Positions 30,276 to 38,254 of a stretch of DNA of 38,721 bases are shown one piece after another. Origin of the DNA: a virus; the IMG/VR virus record IMGVR_UViG_3300014050_000064, positions 1 through 38,721 of that record. One strand, given 5' to 3'. Both the position numbers and the translations under genes were made by a program. Under the pieces are notes generated by a model that did not search any database, was not told the DNA's origin, and saw only the letters and a list, made by a program, of their open reading frames with translations. Within the stretch, counting starts at the first letter, position 1. Each line of letters begins with the position of its first letter.

Positions 30276-31893
30276 ATACTGGTCGACTACTCCCGCAAAT
30301 AATGCCACCTACGATCCAGATATTAACTGGCAAGAAGGGCAAGCTCCAAGTACAGTAAATGGCTCGGCTCGTCAAATGATGGCAGCTATTAGGTCAAAAT
30401 GGGAAGATGCGCAATGGTTTAATTATGGCTCAACAGTTTATCCAATTGTTTATGTGGCCGCAACTCAGTTTAGAATTACCGGTGCTGATGCAACTTCTAT
30501 TTTTGAAGTTGGCAGAAGAGTTAGGGCGGTTGGCACTTTAACTGGTACAATTTATGGCACAATTACAACAAGTGTATTTTCGACAAATACTACAGTTACA
30601 GTAATTTGGGATAGTGGTAGTTTAAATAGTGAAACGCTCAATATTTCAATTTCGATTATTTCAAACACCAATAATTCGATTCCATATCTTAACAAAAAAG
30701 GATCTGATGTCGCTTCAGCTTCCACAATTGATTTAAATGCTGTCAATGGCGAGCTTATTGATGTTACAGGAACTACAGCAATTACAGCAATTACGCTTAA
30801 TGCTGGTCAATCTCGTATTGTTAGATTTACAGGGATTTTAACTTTAACAAATGGCTCTTCTTTAATTTTACCTACTGGGGCTAATATTACTACTGCCGCA
30901 GGTGATTTTGCTATTTTTGCAGGTTATGCAAGTGGCGTGGTTAGATGCGTTGGATATTTAAAAGCAAATGGTCAAGCATTAGCAGCAAGCGGATCTTTTA
31001 CTGATCTTTCTGCAAGTGGTAAATTTTCAACTCCTTCGGTTGGAACTGTAACTATTGCAACCGATACTTTAACCATAACATCATCAACTTTTGTAGTAGA
31101 GGGCGAGGGTTCTGTTTCTGATAATCTTGCCACTATTAACGGCGGTGTTAATGGTATGACAATTGATTTTTCAATTCTCAACGCTTCGCATGTTATTACG
31201 ATTAAACATGGTACAGGAAATATTATTTGCGAAGGTCAAAAAGATTTAAGGGTAGCAAATACTGATTGGCAAATTCGAGGTAAATATCGTTCTTCAGATT
31301 CTAAATGGTTAATTTGGGTTGTTAATAATAAGACTTATGGTGATTTAGTTGATATTCAAACCGCTTCAAGTTCTACGAATCTTCAATTTTTAAATTTAAA
31401 TTCTGCTTATAGGGTTTACGAATTTGAGTTTATTAATATTTTACCTTCTGTTAATGCAGTAATGTTAACAGCTCAATACTCTACAGATAATGGTGCTACT
31501 TGGTTAAATTCTAGTTATAAACAAAGAAAAAATTGGGCTAATACTACTGATGCTGATGGTTCTTATACAGACAAAACTAGTGGCTTAACAATAGCTGGAC
31601 GCGATGGAGATGTTAACGCTGGTGTAGGAAATAACTCTGCTAGAGGCGGAGTTAGAGGAAAATTATTTTTATATGATCCATCTAACACATCTAATTATAA
31701 AGGAGCGCATTGGTACGCGCATTATTATATTAGCACTAGCTATAACTATTATGCGAGATCTGACGGCATAGGAACTTATGAAGGTTCTACTTCTGCAATT
31801 AACGCAATCCAATTTTTATTTAAAACAGTAAATAGCGATACCACAAATGGCAATATCGCTTCAGGAACAATACTTCTTTACGGTAAACGCTAA
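30265..31893 (+). CDS. Tail fibre / tailspike protein
   Basis: A 542-residue protein. The N-terminal YWSTTPANNATYDPDINWQEGQAPSTVNGSARQMMAAIRSKWED is the anchor domain used by many podovirus fibres, about residues 4-50. A beta-rich shaft with Thr/Ser/Ile repeats follows, and a C-terminal head domain (YNYYARSDGIGTYEGS, ILLYGKR at the end). It overlaps the preceding gene by 11 bases. Receptor specificity cannot be read. Confidence 0.78.
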   Translation: MDLKYWSTTPANNATYDPDINWQEGQAPSTVNGSARQMMAAIRSKWEDAQWFNYGSTVYPIVYVAATQFRITGADATSIFEVGRRVRAVGTLTGTIYGTITTSVFSTNTTVTVIWDSGSLNSETLNISISIISNTNNSIPYLNKKGSDVASASTIDLNAVNGELIDVTGTTAITAITLNAGQSRIVRFTGILTLTNGSSLILPTGANITTAAGDFAIFAGYASGVVRCVGYLKANGQALAASGSFTDLSASGKFSTPSVGTVTIATDTLTITSSTFVVEGEGSVSDNLATINGGVNGMTIDFSILNASHVITIKHGTGNIICEGQKDLRVANTDWQIRGKYRSSDSKWLIWVVNNKTYGDLVDIQTASSSTNLQFLNLNSAYRVYEFEFINILPSVNAVMLTAQYSTDNGATWLNSSYKQRKNWANTTDADGSYTDKTSGLTIAGRDGDVNAGVGNNSARGGVRGKLFLYDPSNTSNYKGAHWYAHYYISTSYNYYARSDGIGTYEGSTSAINAIQFLFKTVNSDTTNGNIASGTILLYGKR

Positions 31894-31908
31894 TCAATCA
31901 AAAAACTT

Positions 31909-32211
31909 ATGACAGCAACACGAATTTTAAACGCAACATCAGGCTCAAGTTCTGAATTTTCAAGTTCAGACGGCAAATTTATTTTCCGCCTTACAATTAC
32001 TGGCAGTCCATCAAGTTCAATTCAAGCTTTTCTTGATGGCAATGATAGTTCTTTTCCCGGACTTGCTTTAAAAATTAAGGGTTTAAGTGATTATGGTGGT
32101 GGAGTAAAACTTCAAGCTAAAACAAACAATACCAATGATGATTTTAGTGATACTGGGCGGACTTGGTCCGCTGATTATGCGGGTGTTTATATTCCACGTC
32201 AATCTAATTAG
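31909..32211 (+). CDS. Small tail-fibre-associated protein
   Basis: A 100-residue Ser/Thr/Gly-rich beta protein (ATSGSSSEFSSSDGKFIFRLT...VYIPRQSN). It follows the fibre gene by 15 bases. It could be an adhesin tip or fibre accessory; there is no recognised family. Confidence 0.55.
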   Translation: MTATRILNATSGSSSEFSSSDGKFIFRLTITGSPSSSIQAFLDGNDSSFPGLALKIKGLSDYGGGVKLQAKTNNTNDDFSDTGRTWSADYAGVYIPRQSN

Positions 32212-32219
32212 TTTTAGCT

Positions 32220-32885
32220 ATGTTTCCTAAAATTTTTGACCCTGTTTACGGTGAATTAACAAGTTCAAATTCTTGGTCGGGAGCTCAAAGAGGAACTTCA
32301 ACAAGTTTAACAGACGCTTCGACTGTAGCAATAGATTTATCTTTAAATAATGATTTTTCTCTTCTTACAACTTCTGCTGTGGGTTCAACAAGGCAATTAG
32401 GAATTCCAACAAATTATCCAATTGGTTCTATTAGACAAACTGGAACTATTGACGTTTTCCAAGATTCAGTTGGAAGCAGAGCTTTGACTTATTCGTGGCC
32501 TTGGTCTTTTGCTGCACAATCAGCGCCTACATTATCAACCAGCAAAGGAGCACATGATCAACTTTATTATCGTGTAAATTATTTTGAAGCAAGCGCAGCC
32601 GCCACTCTTACAATTGCAACTCCTTGTGTAGTTACAAAAAGTTCTCATGGTTATCGTTATGGTCAAAAAGTTGCATTTACTTCAACCAGTGGTTCGTTGC
32701 CAACGGGTTTATCTTTAAACACTGCTTATTACGTTAATCCAATTGACACTAACACATTTAACCTTGCCACGTCATTAACTAATCTTAGAGCTGGAACTTA
32801 TATTGCTACCAGTGGTTCTCAAAGTGGTGTGCATACTATGCAAAGCGCCTCTATTACTATTTCTAATAATTTGGATGTAGGTTAA
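32220..32885 (+). CDS. Tail fibre-like protein with FCCH-type domain
   Basis: A 221-residue beta-rich protein. The C-terminal part, GYRYGQKVAFTSTSGSLPTGLS, NTAYYVNPIDTNTFNLATSL and GSQSGVHT, resembles the small FCCH-like domain that recurs in phage tail fibres. The N-terminal part (LTSSNSWSGAQRGTSTSL) looks like a fibre anchor or shaft. Likely a separate component of the receptor-binding apparatus. Confidence 0.65.
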   Translation: MFPKIFDPVYGELTSSNSWSGAQRGTSTSLTDASTVAIDLSLNNDFSLLTTSAVGSTRQLGIPTNYPIGSIRQTGTIDVFQDSVGSRALTYSWPWSFAAQSAPTLSTSKGAHDQLYYRVNYFEASAAATLTIATPCVVTKSSHGYRYGQKVAFTSTSGSLPTGLSLNTAYYVNPIDTNTFNLATSLTNLRAGTYIATSGSQSGVHTMQSASITISNNLDVG

Positions 32886-32888
32886 TTT

Positions 32889-33776
32889 ATGGCAAATCTT
32901 TGCAATTCAATGTTGTTAAAAGGAAATCCTTTATTTTTAGATTTACCAATTTTGCAAGGCGTTACTTCGGTATTAGCTTTAGATACTTTTTTTAAATTAA
33001 AAAATTCTTATTCTGGTCCTTGTATAAACGTTCGTCGTTCTTCGGACAATGCTACACAAGACATTGGTTTCAATGGAAATGTTTTAGATATTCAGTCTCT
33101 TTTATCTTTTGTCGGATCAAACAACGGATTTATTACTGCATGGTATGATCAAAGTGGCAATAGCAATAATGCAACTCAAGTTGTTGCATTAAATCAACCA
33201 AAAATAGTTTCTAACGGTTCAATTTTGACATTATCTAATTTTGCAGTTGGTTCTTATAGTGCTGCTAGTAGTCAATATCTTACTATCGCAAATACTACCA
33301 ATCTTGCAATTACGGGTGCTGTTACTTTCTACACAATATTTAACCCAGGAACGGGTACTTCTGCTATACAAGGAGTTTTGTATAAAACTGGAAATGCAAA
33401 TGGGCCTTATGGCATAGTAACAACAAGCATAAATACATCAGTTCAAAGCGGTTTTTATAATACCAGTTCAGTTGTAGGTACAGCTATTGCGGGCTCTATT
33501 TCTTCTGGAACACCATATTTAGTAGAGGGTTACTATGATGGTTCTTCTACTATATCAGCAAAAAAAAATAATTCTTCTGCTATTACTAGTTCTTTTACTG
33601 GTTCCTTACTTAATGAAGGTTTGCCAATATATATTGGTCAACAAAAAAATGGTTTTAACCGCTATTTTGATGGCAAAATATCAACTGGTTTGGTGTTTAA
33701 TTCATATTTAACAAATACTCAAAGATCAGCAATACGTTCTTACCTTGGTAATCAAAGATCAATTTCCGTAACTTAA
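32889..33776 (+). CDS. Receptor-binding protein with arabinofuranosidase-like and lectin-like domains
   Basis: A 295-residue protein. SGPCINVRRSSDNATQDIGFNG...WYDQSGNSNNATQ is the signature of the alpha-L-arabinofuranosidase B catalytic-domain family (PF09206-like), used in phage fibres as a sugar-binding module; a catalytic residue is not claimed. The second half (about 115-280) has strands of a concanavalin/LamG-like lectin fold, including FYTIFNPGTGT and YIGQQKNGFNRYFDGKISTGLVF. It probably recognises host surface glycan. Confidence 0.75.
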   Translation: MANLCNSMLLKGNPLFLDLPILQGVTSVLALDTFFKLKNSYSGPCINVRRSSDNATQDIGFNGNVLDIQSLLSFVGSNNGFITAWYDQSGNSNNATQVVALNQPKIVSNGSILTLSNFAVGSYSAASSQYLTIANTTNLAITGAVTFYTIFNPGTGTSAIQGVLYKTGNANGPYGIVTTSINTSVQSGFYNTSSVVGTAIAGSISSGTPYLVEGYYDGSSTISAKKNNSSAITSSFTGSLLNEGLPIYIGQQKNGFNRYFDGKISTGLVFNSYLTNTQRSAIRSYLGNQRSISVT

Positions 33777-34048
33777 TGAAATTAGCTAAATTTTCTACCC
33801 TCGAGGCAGCAAACACGGTATTAGACAGATTTAATCTATTAGCTAAATATCCTGAAAGCAACGATCCTTTTTATCTAACTACAATCAACCAATCTTCGGA
33901 TGGATCTTTTTATTGGTTTAACTTTGATGGTTGCGTAAACAATGGCGGTTTAGGCAAATCCGAAATTGAAGCAGCCGAATCGGAATTAAACATTTTTGAG
34001 TTTGATGCAATACCAAGCGATTGGATTAGTAATACTGAAACTGAATAA
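33776..34048 (+). CDS. Small hypothetical protein after the receptor-binding gene
   Basis: A 90-residue soluble protein (MKLAKFSTLEAANTVLDRF...FDAIPSDWISNTETE). It overlaps the previous stop in a TAATG junction. Position suggests a fibre assembly chaperone, but no chaperone family is recognised. Confidence 0.5.
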   Translation: MKLAKFSTLEAANTVLDRFNLLAKYPESNDPFYLTTINQSSDGSFYWFNFDGCVNNGGLGKSEIEAAESELNIFEFDAIPSDWISNTETE

Positions 34049-34064
34049 ATTACAAATTTAAATA

Positions 34065-34355
34065 ATGAACAATCAACAAGAAAATTCAGTGCCTCAAATT
34101 CCAATGCCAACTTACGAAGAAATAAATCACGGTCTTTGGTTAATAATTTTAGGGATAGGTACTGGGTTTTTAGCGCTTTTAAAACGTTTGGTGATTGCAG
34201 AAAAAAAAGCTTTAATGCACGAATTTGAAAAAAGAATAGATATCAAGCTCGAACCAATAATCAAAGACATTAAAGAACTTAAAGATGACAAGGAAGCTTT
34301 GAAAAACATCAGCGGTACAATAACAAAAATTGGAGAAAAATTAAAAATTTTATGA
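34065..34355 (+). CDS. Membrane-anchored coiled-coil protein (lysis cassette)
   Basis: A 96-residue protein with one membrane span (about residues 22-42, WLIILGIGTGFLALLKRLV) followed by a long charged coiled coil (EKRIDIKLEPIIKDIKELKDDKEAL). This type sits in phage lysis regions as a holin, anti-holin or holin accessory. It overlaps the next gene by four bases (ATGA). Confidence 0.6.
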   Translation: MNNQQENSVPQIPMPTYEEINHGLWLIILGIGTGFLALLKRLVIAEKKALMHEFEKRIDIKLEPIIKDIKELKDDKEALKNISGTITKIGEKLKIL

Positions 34356-34558
34356 CAACAGAAACTAGTCCAGAATTAAGCAAATGGCGCTTAGCTTTTA
34401 AATATTTAAAAGAACATCCTTATTTTATACCAAGTTTGATAGCGGTAACTTTTGGCGTTATTAGCGTGGCGTTTTTTTATTTTTTTGGAAAACCGCTTGC
34501 CGACGCTTTAATTCCGTTAATTGAAAATTATTTAAAGGGCCATGTTTCTATCAATTAG
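34352..34558 (+). CDS. Holin candidate
   Basis: A 68-residue protein with a charged soluble N-terminus, one strong membrane span (about residues 25-48: YFIPSLIAVTFGVISVAFFYFF) and a short amphipathic C-terminus. The lysozyme downstream lacks a signal peptide and needs a holin; this and the 96-residue protein are the only candidates in the cassette. Which one forms the hole cannot be told from sequence. Confidence 0.55.
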   Translation: MTTETSPELSKWRLAFKYLKEHPYFIPSLIAVTFGVISVAFFYFFGKPLADALIPLIENYLKGHVSIN

Positions 34559-34775
34559 ATCAATAATCAGTAAACTCACAGCTATTTTTGCTGCGGCTTT
34601 AGCAATTTTTTATTATGCCAAACAACAAGGAGAAAAAGAGCAAAAAAACAATGATAATCAAAAAATCGCCAATGAAGTTAATAAACTTGGCAGCATTAAA
34701 AAAGACACTATGCGCCTTTCTGATGCTGAACTTGATGTTGAGTTGCAAAAATGGAAACGCGTTAAAAACAAATAG
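34542..34775 (+). CDS. Inner-membrane spanin (Rz-like)
   Basis: A 77-residue protein with an N-terminal membrane anchor (about 9-26, KLTAIFAAALAIFYYAKQQGEKEQ), then a periplasmic charged coiled coil ending LDVELQKWKRVKNK. This is the layout of a short i-spanin (Rz). It overlaps the holin candidate by 17 bases, and a lipoprotein (o-spanin) frame begins inside it. The pair fuses inner and outer membranes after lysozyme acts. Confidence 0.75.
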   Translation: MFLSIRSIISKLTAIFAAALAIFYYAKQQGEKEQKNNDNQKIANEVNKLGSIKKDTMRLSDAELDVELQKWKRVKNK

Positions 34776-34923
34776 TGAATTGTGCGAAGGAGCTCATCTA
34801 ATTTATATTGATGCCAGCAGAAAAGATAAAGAATTTACGATTTATAATAATCGTTACGCATGTTCTCAATGCAAAGCTTATTTGAGCAATCAAGAACGCC
34901 AAATTTGCGAGGAAGTTGATTAA
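34672..34923 (+). CDS. Outer-membrane spanin lipoprotein (Rz1-like), overlapping Rz
   Basis: An 83-residue protein read in another frame that starts within the Rz-like gene, with 104 bases of overlap. MKLINLAALKKTLCAFLMLNLMLSC is a signal peptide with a lipobox (LMLSC, Cys 25). The mature part has five further cysteines (LCEGAH, ACSQC, QICEEVD), unusual for Rz1, which is normally proline-rich. The overlap, order and lipobox support the o-spanin role. An earlier start at 34615 would extend it without a signal. Confidence 0.75.
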   Translation: MKLINLAALKKTLCAFLMLNLMLSCKNGNALKTNSELCEGAHLIYIDASRKDKEFTIYNNRYACSQCKAYLSNQERQICEEVD

Positions 34924-34925
34924 AA

Positions 34926-35444
34926 ATGATTTTAGAAAACCTAAAAAAACAACTTATCATTGACGAAAACTGCAAACTTGAAATATATTTAGACGATAAA
35001 GGTTTGCCAACTGTTGGTATTGGTCATCTACTTACCAAAAAAGACCCTGAATTTATGCAGTGGCAAGTTGGAATTAAAGCAAATCCAAAGTTTGTTTTAA
35101 AAATAACGCAAAAACGCTGCGACGAATTATTTGCAAAAGATATTGAAAGCGTGATCCATGATTGCAAATTTATTTGGCCAGATTTTGATAGTTTTTTAGA
35201 AGAGGTGCAAGAGATCATCGCTAACATGGTTTTTAATCTTGGCCAACCAAAATTATCAAAACTATTTCCGAGCTTTATTCAAGCAATCAAAGACAGAAAT
35301 TACAAAAGAGCTGCGCTTGAAATGAAATACAACAATGGATTGAAACCAGAGCAGGGATTATGTGACTGGTATGTTCAAACAAAAGACCGCGCTAAACGAC
35401 TTGTAAACAGAATGGAAACCTTAGCAAACAAACAAAATGCTTAA
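34926..35444 (+). CDS. Endolysin, T4-type lysozyme (GH24)
   Basis: A 172-residue muramidase. IDENCKLEIYLDDKGLPTVGIGHLLTK matches the T4 lysozyme active-site region: Glu 13 (T4 E11), Asp (T4 D20) and Thr (T4 T26) are all present. The C-terminal LCDWYVQTKDRAKRLVNRM matches the T4 SRWYNQTPNRAKRVI block. Slightly longer than T4 (164). No signal peptide, so export is holin-dependent. Confidence 0.92.
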   Translation: MILENLKKQLIIDENCKLEIYLDDKGLPTVGIGHLLTKKDPEFMQWQVGIKANPKFVLKITQKRCDELFAKDIESVIHDCKFIWPDFDSFLEEVQEIIANMVFNLGQPKLSKLFPSFIQAIKDRNYKRAALEMKYNNGLKPEQGLCDWYVQTKDRAKRLVNRMETLANKQNA

Positions 35445-35595
35445 GATCGAGGGAACTAAAAAAAATCAAATTTTCTTTTTTAACTACAAACCAAAAATTC
35501 AATCTTTTGATCTTAAAATTTCAAAAACTGGTAAGAAAAAACAGGTTTACATTTTTGACAATAAAACCATCAAAAAAACATGGCCACAATTCTAA
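35437..35595 (+). CDS. Small basic hypothetical protein
   Basis: A 52-residue lysine-rich protein (MLKIEGTKKNQIFFFNYK...KKTWPQF). It overlaps the end of the lysozyme gene by eight bases, which is how real genes are packed here. No family is recognised. Confidence 0.45.
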   Translation: MLKIEGTKKNQIFFFNYKPKIQSFDLKISKTGKKKQVYIFDNKTIKKTWPQF

Positions 35596-35669
35596 ATGCA
35601 ATTAAACGTTGGCGTATTCACAAAATTGTAAGAAAACCACTTGATAGTTCTTACTTTTGCAAATCATGA
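35580..35669 (+). CDS. Possible 29-residue basic peptide
   Basis: MATILNAIKRWRIHKIVRKP... begins inside the end of the preceding frame and is an amphipathic basic helix. Could be the last rightward gene or chance. Nothing beyond the overlapping start supports it. The next ~60 bases before the convergent genes hold no clear terminator. Confidence 0.3.
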   Translation: MATILNAIKRWRIHKIVRKPLDSSYFCKS

Positions 35670-35730
35670 TAAATCTTACAGCCGCAAGGGTTCAGGTTTT
35701 TAATTTTACATAACGAACATTATGAGAAAA

Positions 35731-36030
35731 TTAAAATCCCTCAAATTCTTTTAATACTTCGACTCTCCATTCGAAAGGAATTCCTTTATTCATTAACAAA
35801 TATTTTTTACAAGCCATATTTGTTTCCATAAATAATAAATCAAAAATTTTTCTATTTATATTAGGATTTTGTGCTGCAGCTTGAAATTCGTAAAAGCTAG
35901 CTGACAAAGTTCCGACCATAGTTTTTGCAGTTAAAATATGAAATATCCAATTGCAATCAGATGTCGTTTTAAGTTTTTCTAAAATTTCTTTAATTTGCTC
36001 TAATAACAAATTATTGTTTTGTGTTTTCAA
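35731..36030 (-). CDS. Hypothetical protein, end of the leftward operon
   Basis: A 99-residue soluble helical protein (LLLEQIKEILEKLKTTSDCNWIFHIL...VEVLKEFEGF). The start is a TTG at 36030 because no in-frame ATG exists after the upstream stop; translation may be weak. It is the last gene of the long leftward operon before the convergent lysis cassette. No family is recognised. Confidence 0.5.
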   Translation of the reverse strand: MKTQNNNLLLEQIKEILEKLKTTSDCNWIFHILTAKTMVGTLSASFYEFQAAAQNPNINRKIFDLLFMETNMACKKYLLMNKGIPFEWRVEVLKEFEGF

Positions 36031-36081
36031 TTGATTATTAATTAAAATTCTGGTTCGCCATTATTTTTGGCAATTTGAAAT

Positions 36082-36534
36082 TTATAGTTTTGTAATTAAA
36101 TCAAAGAGCGATTTTTCCCTCATTTCAGTACGCCAAACATATTTCCAAACTTTAACTTTTTTCTCACCTACTTCATGTAAATCCTCAACGATTCTTTTAA
36201 TCAAAAATCCTGATTTAGAGGTAAAAGAAATCTCTTCTGGTTTTGAATGAAGCTTTGGAATAACTGGCTGAAATACAGCATTAGTAGAGATAATCAATTC
36301 TTTAATATAATCTTCACTATCGCTACACCACTCATAAGCATCAAAGTAATATTGAAAACCGCTTGCGCTATTAATTAGATTTTTACAAATTCCAACTTCA
36401 AAAACCAAAATATCATTACCACGATGAATATACTGTTGAGTGATAATTAGCTTCAGGCCGCGCTCTAAATTTTCCTGATAAAAAATTTTTCCAGTGGTTT
36501 GTTTGGTTCCAAAAAAATTGTTTATTGATGGCAT
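36082..36534 (-). CDS. Hypothetical protein
   Basis: A 150-residue protein, mixed alpha/beta (MPSINNFFGTKQTTGKIFYQ..., DAYEWCSDSEDYIKEL, EKKVKVWKYVWRTEMREKSL). No motif, signal or membrane span recognised. It starts at an ATG and is spaced within the leftward cluster. Confidence 0.6.
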   Translation of the reverse strand: MPSINNFFGTKQTTGKIFYQENLERGLKLIITQQYIHRGNDILVFEVGICKNLINSASGFQYYFDAYEWCSDSEDYIKELIISTNAVFQPVIPKLHSKPEEISFTSKSGFLIKRIVEDLHEVGEKKVKVWKYVWRTEMREKSLFDLITKL

Positions 36535-36557
36535 ATTTTTTGTTTTATTAAGTCGCT

Positions 36558-36917
36558 TTATTGATTACCATATTTCCTCTTAATCTCCTCAATATCTTTC
36601 TGCATTTGCTCGAAGGAGTTGATGAAGTCGGTTAGAGTGCAATATTTTTCCACATTACAACTTGCATAGCCAGAAAAAATACCATTTTCTAAAGCTTCAA
36701 AAACAATGTTACCATTGCGATTCCAGCCATTAGCTAAATAATAACTATTGTTATCCATAGCTAGGTTTGATTTTATAATAAAAACACTTTTAAAATTTTC
36801 TGGTAACTCACTAACATCTTTCCAAATACTTATTGACTCGACACACTTTTCTTTCATGTCGATTTTAGGTTTTGGTTTTGACATAACAGTTTTTTCATTT
36901 ACTTTTACTAGATTCAT
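36558..36917 (-). CDS. Hypothetical protein
   Basis: A 119-residue protein. The ATG at 36917 (MNLVKVNEKTV) is preferred over an upstream TTG at 36965, which would overlap the preceding gene. SISIWKDVSELPENFKSVFIIKS and YYLANGWNRNGNIVFEAL resemble the small DUF551-like 'clean-up' proteins of phage early regions, though this is only a resemblance. The C-terminus is a charged helix. Confidence 0.55.
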   Translation of the reverse strand: MNLVKVNEKTVMSKPKPKIDMKEKCVESISIWKDVSELPENFKSVFIIKSNLAMDNNSYYLANGWNRNGNIVFEALENGIFSGYASCNVEKYCTLTDFINSFEQMQKDIEEIKRKYGNQ

Positions 36918-36918
36918 T

Positions 36919-37080
36919 TTAAAATTTCCACTTAAGATCAAGTCCCACTTTGTCTTCAAGTTCAAGCGCTAATTCCAAATCTTTTTTTATTTTTAGACTT
37001 GGCAAATTATCATCTTTTATATCAAATTCGGATAGTTTGATTTCGATTTTAGATTCTAAATTTTCTAAATTATTTTTCAT
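36919..37080 (-). CDS. Small acidic hypothetical protein
   Basis: A 53-residue protein, MKNNLENLESKIEIKLSEFD..., ending LDLKWKF. It begins inside the end of the upstream open frame (11-base overlap) and ends just before the next start, matching the packing of the operon. No family is recognised. Confidence 0.45.
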   Translation of the reverse strand: MKNNLENLESKIEIKLSEFDIKDDNLPSLKIKKDLELALELEDKVGLDLKWKF

Positions 37081-37404
37081 TTTTTTTTAAATGTTGAATT
37101 ATTTTTTCAACCGCACTCCACAACGTAAGAAGAGCGTTGCCAATTTCTTCGTGTTTATTTTCAAAAACAACTTTTTCAATTAATTTTCTAGTTTCTGCGC
37201 TATGAAATGAGGCTAAATCTAATTTTGTTGGTTTAGTTTTTTTTTATTTTCTTTGCTCAACAGTTCCTTAATTATATTTAAAGCCTCATTCATATTATCA
37301 ATCGTAATAGAATAATCAAAGTCTTCTCCTTGATCGTTCAATTCGTTAATTTCTTCAATGCTTTTTTGCAAAGTTGATATTCTTTCTTTTAGTGATTTGG
37401 TCAT
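37070..37404 (-). CDS. Two joined open frames: 61-residue protein with possible -1 frameshift to 111 residues
   Basis: The zero frame from the ATG at 37404 encodes 61 residues and stops at 37219. Shortly before that stop the minus strand reads AAT AAA AAA AAA CTA (nine A, 37239-37231), an A-AAA-AAA slippery site. Slipping back one base continues in a frame open to 37070 (ACT AAA CCA ... ending QHLKKNEK), giving about 111 residues. That second frame has no start codon of its own. Either this is programmed frameshifting or an A-run length error joins one gene. The product is helical and charged; no family recognised. Confidence 0.5.
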
Positions 37405-37410
37405 AAGCTT

Positions 37411-37569
37411 TTAGTTTTTTGAGATTCCTGCGCAATAATTGCTTGGGTCTTTAATTTTAATATTTTTGCAAATTTTAATAAATAATAAGCACGGAAAGCT
37501 TGCTGTGAAAAGCAGCAAAAAAGCCAACAGCACCCTAAGAAATAAATATTGCTTTAGTGTTTTAACCAT
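37411..37569 (-). CDS. Small membrane protein (MVKTLKQ type)
   Basis: A 52-residue protein MVKTLKQYLFLRVLLAFLLL... with one hydrophobic span to about residue 31, then a basic and cysteine-containing tail (KICKNIKIKDPSNYC). Its first seven residues are almost the same as those of the neighbouring 35-residue membrane peptide, so they may be an old duplication. Overlaps that gene by eight bases. Confidence 0.5.
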   Translation of the reverse strand: MVKTLKQYLFLRVLLAFLLLFTASFPCLLFIKICKNIKIKDPSNYCAGISKN

Positions 37570-37669
37570 AAATCCCCCAAAGAATCCAACCTATAGCCAA
37601 CAAAATTGCGATTAGCATTGGATGGTTGATAATAAAATTATCTAGTTTTTGTTTTAGCGTTTTAATCAT
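37562..37669 (-). CDS. Small membrane peptide (MIKTLKQ type)
   Basis: A 35-residue peptide, MIKTLKQKLDNFIINHPMLI then AILLAIGWILWGIYG: a basic amphipathic start and one membrane span. Its ATG overlaps the stop of the ASCH gene (ATGA). Possibly an early membrane-acting factor; function unknown. Confidence 0.5.
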   Translation of the reverse strand: MIKTLKQKLDNFIINHPMLIAILLAIGWILWGIYG

Positions 37670-38253
37670 TTAATTACCTCAAAACTTACGCACCAAACCC
37701 AAGGATTAGCTTTCCACTTTTCTTCTGGTTTTTTGTGGGTTGCGTTCCAATTAACAATAAATCCTGTTCTGTAATCACCGCAAGGCGATCTGTGAAATGT
37801 GCCATAATCTGCGTCATAACCAATTTTTTCAGCTCCTTCCGCAATCGCATCTTTTTCACTAATCTCATGCAAGCGCTCCACTCTAATCTCTTTTATTTGC
37901 AAGGTTAAGCGCGAATGTTTTTGCTTCATGTGTTGGGCTGGTCGCTTTTTCCAGTAATCCGAAATAAAAGCATTAGGATTAACAAATCTTTCTTGCGCTC
38001 CGTTCGCTACATATTCAACTTCTGAACTTGTAAAAAATGTTTCATGTTCGCCACTTGGCAATTGAGTTGATCCCAGTTTTTGTAAAAAACTTTCTTTGCA
38101 AAAAATCTTTTGCCTTACTTGGTAGGGAAATTTTCCATAGGGCTCGCTAGGTTCAATAAAAGATTGTTTGGTATTAATCACCTCTCTAAACATTGTTTTA
38201 TTTCCCGCAAGTATCGCTTGCACTTCTTGTGCGTTAAATATTTTACCTTTCAT
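37666..38253 (-). CDS. ASCH-domain protein
   Basis: A 195-residue protein of the phage ASCH-like type. KIFNAQEVQAILAGNKTMFREVI at the start, YQVRQKIFCKESF, the HMKQKHSRLTLQIKEIRVERLHEISEKDAIAEG segment and the terminal NPWVWCVSFEVIK are its hallmarks. ASCH folds bind RNA or modified nucleosides and are linked to RNA metabolism; the role in phages is not established. It starts two bases after the VRR-NUC stop. Confidence 0.85.
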   Translation of the reverse strand: MKGKIFNAQEVQAILAGNKTMFREVINTKQSFIEPSEPYGKFPYQVRQKIFCKESFLQKLGSTQLPSGEHETFFTSSEVEYVANGAQERFVNPNAFISDYWKKRPAQHMKQKHSRLTLQIKEIRVERLHEISEKDAIAEGAEKIGYDADYGTFHRSPCGDYRTGFIVNWNATHKKPEEKWKANPWVWCVSFEVIK

Positions 38254-38254
38254 A

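Noticed and set aside
34615-34923. Using the start at 34615 for the outer spanin
   Set aside because: The extra 19 residues are lysine-rich and would spoil the signal peptide; ATG at 34672 gives a normal lipoprotein start.
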